A DNA stretch of 6,529 bases from an uncultured Parabacteroides sp. (GTDB lineage Bacteria > Bacteroidota > Bacteroidia > Bacteroidales > Tannerellaceae): positions 1 through 6,529 of the forward strand of contig URZO01000151.1 in the NCBI GenBank assembly GCA_900552465.1. The letters are read 5' to 3'. Each line of letters opens with the position of its first letter. Position 1 is the first letter of the stretch. This document shows positions 1-5,011 of the stretch, one piece after another. The position numbers were made by a program, and so were the translations under genes. The notes beneath the pieces are model-generated. The model was not told the DNA's origin. It made no database searches and worked only from the letters and a program-made list of their open reading frames with translations.

Positions 1-84
1 TTTCAGTCCGCACGAAATAGGGCCTTAAACTATCTGAGAGACAACGAGCATTTTGCGCTGCCGTTATTGCATTGCTGTTGCTGA
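1..84 (+). pseudogene. 3' fragment of an ECF-type sigma-70 factor (region 2 end), partial and apparently broken
   Basis: Frame 1 is open from the first base and begins FQSARNRALNYLRDNE, then reads a short unrelated tail ending in LLHCCC and a TGA at 82-84. The core resembles the end of region 2 in Bacteroidota ECF sigma factors, where a stretch like 'R(N)xALNYLRD' is common. Region 4, which binds the -35 element and normally adds about 90 residues, is missing. The fragment runs out of frame into the membrane segment of the next gene, whereas an intact locus would have sigma region 4 and then a cytoplasmic anti-sigma domain between them. I infer an internal deletion of several hundred bases, or a sequence-end artefact. 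The match rests on only 16 residues. Confidence 0.45.
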
Positions 85-1145
85 TACGTCTTGGCTCACC
101 CGTTCCCGCGCCTGACGCAGGATCGCAAGAAAACGGATTTGTGGCGGATAAGGTTGAGCCGGAAGTGGAACAAGCCGAACCGGGCAAAGTGGATTTACCG
201 GATACAGCAGGATCAGATGCGATCCCGCGTCAGAAGCGGGAACGGGTGGCTCGTCCGATGAAGAGGACGACTGTGATAGCCCGCATAGATACGATTGCCT
301 GGGAAGATACTTCTGTCGATGAAGCGGAAGTCGGGCTTCCGGCAGAAGTGGCAATCTCTAAGCCTACTGCTAAGACTCCTTCCGTCCATCATCAGGGACC
401 AGAACCGGAAAGACGCCGGACAAGAGACTTGATCGCTGTGGCGGACAAGCCTAAGGCAAAAGACGGCAAATGGCAAGTCGGCGCAAATATGGGAACAGGC
501 GGACATGTCTCTTTGGGCCTGAACCTTCAAGGTGACGAATCTCAGGATGGGCTGAACAGTAATGATCCGATTCCCGGCCATCCTTTTCCTCCTATTGACA
601 GTAAACCGGAGCTGGATATGGGCCGGAAACCGGAGGCGTTCTCCAATGTAGATTGTGCGCCGCCGTTATCATTCGGTTTTACTGTCCGGAAGAACCTGAA
701 TAACCGTATCGCGCTTGAGAGCGGGCTTGTCTATACCTATCTGTATTCAAAGATGAACGAAAGCGGCTCTGTCGGATATAGGGCTACATTGGGACTGCAC
801 TATTTAGGTATTCCCGCTAACCTGGTCGTTAAATTGTGGGATAATCCGAACTGGAATGTCTATGTTTCCGGAGGTTTTATGATGGAAAAGGGGCTACGCT
901 CCCTTTACCACCTGGAGGCGTATCGCCTGGATGAATACAAGACAGAAACAGTCCGTTCCGGCATACACGGCTTGCAATGGTCGCTAAACCTTTCCGTCGG
1001 CGTCTCCTACCGTATCTATCGCGATTGGAGCCTTTATCTGGAACCGCGCTATTCCTACTATTTCGACAACAACCAGCCGGTAAGCTACCGTACCGAGAAT
1101 ATGACTTTGATTGGTGTCGGGGCCGGCGTACGGTTCGAGTTCTGA
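72..1145 (+). CDS. Outer-membrane beta-barrel protein with N-terminal membrane segment and disordered linker; Dma-like anti-sigma protein lacking its anti-sigma domain
   Basis: The frame is open from base 21, after a TAG at 18-20; the only start near the N-terminus is a TTG at 72, and the first ATG is at 258. Bases 54-89 encode a hydrophobic segment (CAAVIALLLLIR). Residues about 10-130, counted from the TTG, form a Pro/Glu/Lys/Arg-rich, low-complexity linker. From about residue 131 (DGKWQVGANMG) to the end, alternating aromatic/hydrophobic strands finish with GVGAGVRFEF, a typical barrel end with terminal Phe. Inner-membrane helix, long periplasmic linker and C-terminal barrel next to an ECF sigma gene is the plan of dual membrane-spanning anti-sigma (Dma) proteins of Bacteroides, which link outer-membrane state to a sigma factor. 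The expected cytoplasmic domain is absent and no good start or ribosome site is visible, so the gene may be a remnant. A plain porin-family protein is the alternative. Confidence 0.72.
   Translation: MLLLIRLGSPVPAPDAGSQENGFVADKVEPEVEQAEPGKVDLPDTAGSDAIPRQKRERVARPMKRTTVIARIDTIAWEDTSVDEAEVGLPAEVAISKPTAKTPSVHHQGPEPERRRTRDLIAVADKPKAKDGKWQVGANMGTGGHVSLGLNLQGDESQDGLNSNDPIPGHPFPPIDSKPELDMGRKPEAFSNVDCAPPLSFGFTVRKNLNNRIALESGLVYTYLYSKMNESGSVGYRATLGLHYLGIPANLVVKLWDNPNWNVYVSGGFMMEKGLRSLYHLEAYRLDEYKTETVRSGIHGLQWSLNLSVGVSYRIYRDWSLYLEPRYSYYFDNNQPVSYRTENMTLIGVGAGVRFEF
97..248. repeat. 31-base inverted repeat (97-127 and 218-248) flanking a 90-base segment inside the linker of the barrel gene
   Basis: Pairing base i with 345-i gives 28 complementary pairs of 31. 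The mismatches are 110/235, 111/234 and 119/226. The left arm begins CACCCGTTCCCGC and the right arm ends GCGGGAACGGGTG. The spacer is 128-217. The arms are in codon register: the opposite strand is open across the segment, so inversion between the arms would keep the frame open but replace an acidic linker by a hydrophobic, Pro-rich one. It could be an invertible segment, a snap-back duplication or an mRNA hairpin. Confidence 0.8.
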
Positions 1146-1151
1146 GGCAGG

Positions 1152-3524
1152 CTATTCACTCCGCAAGCTCTTGACCGGATTACCCGATGCCGACCGGTAG
1201 CTGTGCCAGCCGACCGTCAGCAAGGTGATGGTCAGAACGATCAACCCGCCCAGCAGGAAATGGATCGGCTCAACGCTGACCCGGTTGGCGAATCCCTCTA
1301 ACCAGCGGTTCAGCAAAAGCCACGTAAAAGGAACGGCAATCACAAAAGCAATCGCAATCCATCCTGCAAACTGTTTGAGCAACAGCAGCATGATACTTCC
1401 TGTACTGGCCCCGTTCACCTTCCGGATTCCTATTTCCTTGGTTCGTTGTTCGGTCGCATACAGTGCCATGCCGAACAGCCCAAAACAAGTCAGGAATATG
1501 CTGATAATAGCATACATCAACAGCAGGTTAGCCATATCGGTCGCTTTGCTGTTGCGTTGCATAAAACCGGCATAGACATCCTCGTAGGTGAAATATTCGC
1601 CGGGATTTACCTTATCCCATGCAGCCTTAATATCCGCTAATCCCTGTTTCTTGTGGTCATTGTCCAGGCGGATATAAAGGAATTGAGCCTTTTCCGCCTT
1701 TTTGTTATCCAGGTAGAAAACAGTCGGGAAGGCATCTTCTTCCATAGAATTGATATACATATTCTCCGTAATGCCACAGATGATGGAAGTTTCTCCTTCC
1801 TTATCCGTATCTTTAAACATCTCGTCATACTTGCCAGCCGGTTGTCCGACCGGATCTTCTCCTTTCGGGATTAGGACATCGGCATACTTCTGGTTCACAT
1901 AAAGCGGTGTGCCGTATTTCTCTACGGCTTCGTGCGGGTCCATTCCCTGTTTGATGTCCAGTTGCAAGGTTTGGAGCAGATACTCATTCCCCATATATTG
2001 TATACCGGATTGATAAGTCTCGGTACCGTCCGGATTATGGATAATGATTTGCCGGAGCATGGCATGATAGATAGAACCGAGAGCCGGAGCAGCTTCCCGG
2101 ATGTTCGGGCTTTTTTTTAATTCTTCTATCATGGGTTGGCTGTATTTAAAATCTACTGAATAGCCGCCGAGTTCGATCAGGTTACGGAAGCGGTCACCAT
2201 TTTTTCGGACCAGTCCGACCTGTGCATGGACTGTGAAAGTGGCAATAATCAGACTTATCGAAATCATGAATTGGACAATAGACAGCAGGGTTATAATTCT
2301 TCTTTTTTTGTTTCCGGTGAAAAAGAGGCGGTAACTGCTGTCAGTCATCCGCGTTATTTTCCGGCTCATATAGAGTGCCGGGATGATGGAGAGTAGCAAT
2401 ATCAGTCCGACAATAACAGGTAGAACCTGCCCGTTCAGAAAGAATCCGGAAGAAAGCCGGCTCGACATGATGTGGTTGAAAACCGGCATCAGGTCATGCG
2501 AGAGCAGTAAGGATAATAGAAAGGAAACCAGAACTGTCAGGAATGTATCGGTAAACAATTGCAGGTTGATGTCGCGGCGTCCCGCTCCCATCAACTTTTG
2601 CGTATGTACCATCCGGATTTGTTGCAGGACGCGCGAGAAGCTCAGGTTGATATAGTTGAAACAGGCAATCAGCAGGATGAGCAGCGCCGATATCTGTCCT
2701 ACATATAGAAGCATTTGCTTGCCCCGGTTGATGAACGGGATTGTTTCCTGTGGATAATTCCGGAAATAGGATTCCTGAATGGAATAGAAATGGTAGCTTC
2801 CTTTCTCCATCTGGAGAGTCGGGACCTTATCCTTTTTCAACTTATCGGGAAAGCTCTTTTTATCAAAAGAGGACGTGACTTTGAGCAGGGTGGGACCGCC
2901 GTTGAAGTCCGGCTCATTGACGGTCAGCATGTCGAAGGTTAAAAAGGATTGCGGATACTCCTTTATGACTGCGGCTATTTGGAAACTTCTGGTCGCGGGA
3001 GTTCCCCAAGACAGGTTTGCCGTAATGATTTGCCCGATTACATTCGTTTTTCCGAATAGCTTGCGTGCGCAGTTTTCGCTTATTGCAGCCTTGTCCGGCG
3101 CAGATAGGGCTGTCCGGATATCTCCGTGCAGCACTGTATAGGAGAAAAACTCCGTAAAAGTCGTATCAGCAGTCAGGATGAGCAGGGGGGCGTATTGTTT
3201 GTTGCCGACTGTTACGGATTTGCATGAGAGAGTCGTGAACCGCAAGTAATTTTCCACTTCCGTATATTGCTCCTTCAATTGGGGAGCAATAGAGCCTACG
3301 GTGTAGGACACTTCTTCTCCGGATGTCATCGGCGAATCTTGCGCCATGTAGACAATCTTGTCCTTATCTGGGTTACTTGCCTCTATATTGAATTCATAAA
3401 TGACAAAGGCCGCCAACAGGTTTGTACAGGCAATCCCGATGGCAAGGCTGACGATTGAAATAACGGAAAACGTCTTGTTCCGCCACCAACTACGGAAGAC
3501 AAGTTTTAGTGCTATTGCTTTCAT
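1152..3524 (-). CDS. ABC transporter permease, MacB/FtsX type
   Basis: 790 residues, the usual size for Bacteroidota two-module FtsX-type permeases. Inner-membrane protein with eight likely helices at about 18-44, 271-293, 324-343, 366-386, 409-432, 664-690, 713-738 and 753-774. Two large extracytoplasmic domains (about 45-270 and 433-663) sit between them, the first being the MacB_PCD type. The FtsX signature EIGIRKVNGAS is at 697-707 and the C-terminus NPVKSLRSE is typical. Such proteins pair with a separate ATPase and, rather than forming a channel, transmit mechanical work to the periplasm; known relatives act in efflux of peptides and macrolides or in lipoprotein handling. No ATPase, HlyD or TolC gene lies alongside, so the substrate is unknown. 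The ATG at 3524 is preceded by GAAGAGA, a weak ribosome site. The stop is 6 bases from that of the convergent barrel gene. Confidence 0.93.
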   Translation of the reverse strand: MKAIALKLVFRSWWRNKTFSVISIVSLAIGIACTNLLAAFVIYEFNIEASNPDKDKIVYMAQDSPMTSGEEVSYTVGSIAPQLKEQYTEVENYLRFTTLSCKSVTVGNKQYAPLLILTADTTFTEFFSYTVLHGDIRTALSAPDKAAISENCARKLFGKTNVIGQIITANLSWGTPATRSFQIAAVIKEYPQSFLTFDMLTVNEPDFNGGPTLLKVTSSFDKKSFPDKLKKDKVPTLQMEKGSYHFYSIQESYFRNYPQETIPFINRGKQMLLYVGQISALLILLIACFNYINLSFSRVLQQIRMVHTQKLMGAGRRDINLQLFTDTFLTVLVSFLLSLLLSHDLMPVFNHIMSSRLSSGFFLNGQVLPVIVGLILLLSIIPALYMSRKITRMTDSSYRLFFTGNKKRRIITLLSIVQFMISISLIIATFTVHAQVGLVRKNGDRFRNLIELGGYSVDFKYSQPMIEELKKSPNIREAAPALGSIYHAMLRQIIIHNPDGTETYQSGIQYMGNEYLLQTLQLDIKQGMDPHEAVEKYGTPLYVNQKYADVLIPKGEDPVGQPAGKYDEMFKDTDKEGETSIICGITENMYINSMEEDAFPTVFYLDNKKAEKAQFLYIRLDNDHKKQGLADIKAAWDKVNPGEYFTYEDVYAGFMQRNSKATDMANLLLMYAIISIFLTCFGLFGMALYATEQRTKEIGIRKVNGASTGSIMLLLLKQFAGWIAIAFVIAVPFTWLLLNRWLEGFANRVSVEPIHFLLGGLIVLTITLLTVGWHSYRSASGNPVKSLRSE

Positions 3525-3546
3525 AACTATCTCTTCAATTATGAAC

Positions 3547-3578
3547 CAAAACTATCTTCTTTTGCCCTCCAACGCAAA
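3547..3578 (-). promoter_or_regulatory. Bacteroidota-type promoter for the ABC permease
   Basis: On the minus strand, TTTG (-33, bases 3578-3575) is followed by a 20-base spacer and TAGTTTTG (-7, bases 3554-3547). This fits the Bacteroides consensus TTTG/TAnnTTTG with 19-21 bases between. Transcription would start near 3541, leaving a leader of about 16 bases before the ATG at 3524. Inferred from consensus and position only. Confidence 0.6.
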
Positions 3579-3591
3579 CGGTCAACCGTTT
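3576..3591. promoter_or_regulatory. 16-base palindrome overlapping the -33 box of the permease promoter; candidate operator
   Basis: AAACGGT-CA-ACCGTTT has perfect 7-base arms around a 2-base centre. It covers three of the four bases of the TTTG box, where a bound repressor would block the sigma factor. On the plus strand it is followed by seven T (3589-3595, partly in the arm), so it also resembles a terminator, but no plus-strand gene ends nearby. No regulator gene is in the window. Confidence 0.45.
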
Positions 3592-3616
3592 TTTTGCCGG
3601 ATCAGGATGAAATTGT

Positions 3617-3712
3617 CTAATTGTTGGACAGTAGAGGGGGATGTTGTTTCATATTGCCAAATTGTGCGCCCTTCCGTTTTCTTATCTCATAGTAATGGTA
3701 TAGGCAAATCAT
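3617..3712 (-). other. Possible 31-codon leader ORF upstream of the permease
   Basis: ATG at 3712 to TAG at 3617 encodes a small, basic, Tyr-rich peptide starting MICLYHYYEIRKRKG. The ten bases TCATAACTAT around this ATG (3709-3718) are repeated exactly around the permease start (3521-3530). The ORF starts inside the 40-base inverted repeat and lies upstream of the predicted permease promoter, so if real it needs its own promoter. No ribosome site is evident. It may be chance. Confidence 0.15.
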
Positions 3713-3734
3713 AACTATGATACGCCAATACCAT
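3695..3734. repeat. 40-base imperfect inverted repeat in the permease/DUF3868 intergenic region
   Basis: Pairing i with 7429-i gives 16 complementary pairs out of 19 on either side of the two-base centre AC (3714-3715). The inner arms ATCATA/TATGAT (3708-3713/3716-3721) are perfect, as are GGC/GCC and the outer ATGGTAT/ATACCAT. There is no T-tract on either side, which argues against a simple intrinsic terminator for the upstream DUF3868 gene. It could be a protein-binding site, a cruciform or small repeated element, or a recombination site. The function is unknown. Confidence 0.6.
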
Positions 3735-3745
3735 ACTGATGTCTA

Positions 3746-3758
3746 TAATCTCAGATTA
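3746..3758. repeat. Short palindrome TAATCT-C-AGATTA
   Basis: Perfect 6-base arms about a single central C, between the 40-base inverted repeat and the DUF3868 stop. It is short and AT-rich, so chance is possible. Its position beside the larger inverted repeat makes it worth recording as part of the same structured stretch. Confidence 0.3.
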
Positions 3759-3796
3759 ACCTTATGTTATAAGTTCACCTTTGGCAAGAAATAAAT

Positions 3797-4297
3797 CTAA
3801 AAGATCAAGTTATCCGTCAAAACATTCACGTAGACCTGCTGCGCGATGCCATCGTAGTCCTTAAGGTGTCCGACCAGCACCAGTTCCGCACCTTTCATCC
3901 AGGTCTGGAAAGGGACCTCTTTCCGGTAAACAATCTCACGGAGTTTGGTCGGCTTGTTCTTAACAACCAGGTAGGCGCCATCATCGGCAACCGTTTTTCC
4001 TTTGAGGGCAAGCGTCCGTTCATACATCTTTTGCTTGTTGGCGCCGTTCACTACAATCGGCTGAAGCATCAACGAATCGCGTCCTTGCCGTAGCATCGGT
4101 GTCAATGTCAAGCTCTGATAACGGCCGACGGACAATCCCGACAAATCGATTTGCAAATCCAACGAAAGATTATCCCCCTGCTGCGCGACAGTATTTTCTT
4201 TTACATAAACCATCCCCCGGTAATCGGAAGAAAGCTCCTGCGCCCGGCAAAGCAAGACGGCACAAAGGAAAATCAATATATAGAGAGTTGTTCTCAT
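3797..4297 (-). CDS. DUF3868-type exported protein, short form (possibly truncated)
   Basis: 166 residues with a signal peptide (hydrophobic core 4-17, likely cleavage after CRAQ at 20). The body shows the DUF3868 pattern: a beta-rich domain with YRGMVYVKEN (26-35), an LxLDLQIDLSGL strand, SLTLTPML (62-69), and near the end YRKEVPFQTWMKGAELVLV (124-142). Family members known from Bacteroidales fimbria-type operons are usually much longer, with an OmpA-like C-terminal region after this domain; here the protein stops at DNLIF and no related sequence is visible in the next codons. The start lies 7 bases after the DUF3575 stop, so the two are surely cotranscribed. It probably acts in the periplasm or outer membrane, with no known biochemical role. 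Whether the short length is natural or a truncation is unresolved. Confidence 0.8.
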   Translation of the reverse strand: MRTTLYILIFLCAVLLCRAQELSSDYRGMVYVKENTVAQQGDNLSLDLQIDLSGLSVGRYQSLTLTPMLRQGRDSLMLQPIVVNGANKQKMYERTLALKGKTVADDGAYLVVKNKPTKLREIVYRKEVPFQTWMKGAELVLVGHLKDYDGIAQQVYVNVLTDNLIF

Positions 4298-4304
4298 AAG
4301 ACAT

Positions 4305-4862
4305 TTATTTAATAATGTATATAATGCTTACCCCTAACTTGGTCGGTCCGAAATAGTTATTACGATAACTGCCTTCCGGCTCCTGACCTGAAGGGAAAGA
4401 AGTCTTGTCATACTTAAACCGGACATACCCGACCCCGGCTGTAAACTCGACATTCCAGTGAGGAGAAAGATACAGTTGGTAACCATACGAAAGACCGCCT
4501 CCATAGGCATTACCATCATACGCATAGCCGGACTTCATCACATTCAAGAGCGTTTTGCCGGCCACATCATAATCGGCATACAGGGCATGGACACCAAAGA
4601 AATGTCCGTTAAACCGTTCGTGCAACCAATAGCGCACCTCCGGCTGCACTAACCAATGCTTAATCGATTTATCCTCCGAGAATGTCCACGGATTATAGTT
4701 TCCCGAAATATCCAGCGAAAAATGCTTGTTAAATGCCACCTCGGCCCCCAGATTGAAAGTGGTGGTCGCATCATACAGCAAATTCGTCTTAACGGCAACC
4801 ACCTGCGACCGGGCACAGAGGGCGCAACACAAGCAAAGAAAAACAAAGTATAGTCTCTTCAT
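4305..4862 (-). CDS. DUF3575 family exported protein, predicted outer-membrane barrel
   Basis: 185 residues from the chosen ATG, matching the usual family length. A signal peptide (MKRLYFVFLCLCCALCARSQ, cleavage after 20) is followed by the family hallmark VAVKTNLLYDATTTFNLG (22-39), then NPW (57-59), KHWLVQPEVRYW (68-79), ERFNGHFFGVH (82-92) and several amphipathic strands ending LGVSIIYIIK. This looks like a small outer-membrane barrel. In Bacteroidales such genes commonly open fimbria-type operons together with DUF3868, as here. ATG codons at 4868 and 4874 are also in frame; 4862 was preferred because it puts charged residues directly before the signal core. The frame stays open to an ATG at 4985, but that would place the signal peptide internally and start upstream of the predicted promoter. 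Confidence 0.88.
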   Translation of the reverse strand: MKRLYFVFLCLCCALCARSQVVAVKTNLLYDATTTFNLGAEVAFNKHFSLDISGNYNPWTFSEDKSIKHWLVQPEVRYWLHERFNGHFFGVHALYADYDVAGKTLLNVMKSGYAYDGNAYGGGLSYGYQLYLSPHWNVEFTAGVGYVRFKYDKTSFPSGQEPEGSYRNNYFGPTKLGVSIIYIIK

Positions 4863-4899
4863 AGACATTATCATTGATTTACCACTCAGATTAAAGAAA

Positions 4900-4930
4900 C
4901 AAAGATATGTAAAATCTATATGTATATAAA
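4900..4930 (-). promoter_or_regulatory. Predicted promoter of the DUF3575-DUF3868 operon
   Basis: On the minus strand TATCTTTG (bases 4907-4900) matches the TAnnTTTG -7 consensus. TTTA (4930-4927), 19 bases upstream, is a three-of-four match to the -33 TTTG. Transcription would begin near 4894, about 30 bases before the chosen start. Confidence 0.45.
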
Positions 4931-4934
4931 CACA

Positions 4935-4959
4935 TTTGATAATAAATACATATATCAAA
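4935..4959. promoter_or_regulatory. Inverted repeat between divergent promoters; candidate shared operator
   Basis: TTTGATA (4935-4941) and TATCAAA (4953-4959) are perfect 7-base arms separated by 11 bases, one helical turn. The repeat lies almost midway between the two opposed TATCTTTG boxes. It would sit upstream of the minus promoter and over the expected -33 region of the plus promoter. The region is very AT-rich, so chance cannot be excluded. Confidence 0.3.
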
Positions 4960-4972
4960 CGGATTAATTGTA

Positions 4973-4980
4973 TATCTTTG
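4973..4980 (+). promoter_or_regulatory. Predicted -7 box for the clostripain-like gene
   Basis: TATCTTTG matches TAnnTTTG exactly and is the mirror of the box driving the divergent operon. No TTTG is found at the right distance upstream, so the promoter may need an activator. The start would be near 4986, leaving about 26 bases of leader. The GGGGG at 5004-5008, 3 bases before the ATG, is the nearest purine run to a ribosome site. Confidence 0.4.
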
Positions 4981-5011
4981 TCCAAAATAACTTATTCATT
5001 ATTGGGGGCAT

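Noticed and set aside
64..84. Similarity between bases 64-84 (+) and the complement of 6499-6517, as if the two window ends were inverted copies
   Set aside because: About 18 matching bases with gaps in low-complexity sequence, found by looking only at the edges; too weak to call terminal inverted repeats of a mobile element, and no transposase is present.
64..354. Minus-strand 96-codon ORF containing PPVPASDAGS, similar to the plus-strand PVPAPDAGS
   Set aside because: The similarity is produced by the inverted repeat at 97-248. The ORF has no signal, domain or start site, so it is treated as a shadow and as evidence for the repeat, not as a gene.
3576..3595. Hairpin followed by T-run on the plus strand, resembling an intrinsic terminator
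   Set aside because: No plus-strand gene ends upstream within reach (the nearest stops at 1145), so an operator role at the minus promoter fits better.
3400..3714. Plus-strand ORF of 104 codons across the permease start and upstream region
   Set aside because: Its first part is antisense to the permease and the rest runs through the promoter and dyads. The translation has no recognisable domain, and there is no ribosome site.
3759..3775. CTTAT-GTT-ATAAG hairpin downstream of DUF3868
   Set aside because: Five-base AT-rich stem without a T-tract in either direction; not enough for a terminator.
4863..4985. Longer start for the DUF3575 protein (226 residues)
   Set aside because: It would bury the clear signal peptide at residue 42 and begin upstream of the predicted promoter box, so the short form is preferred.
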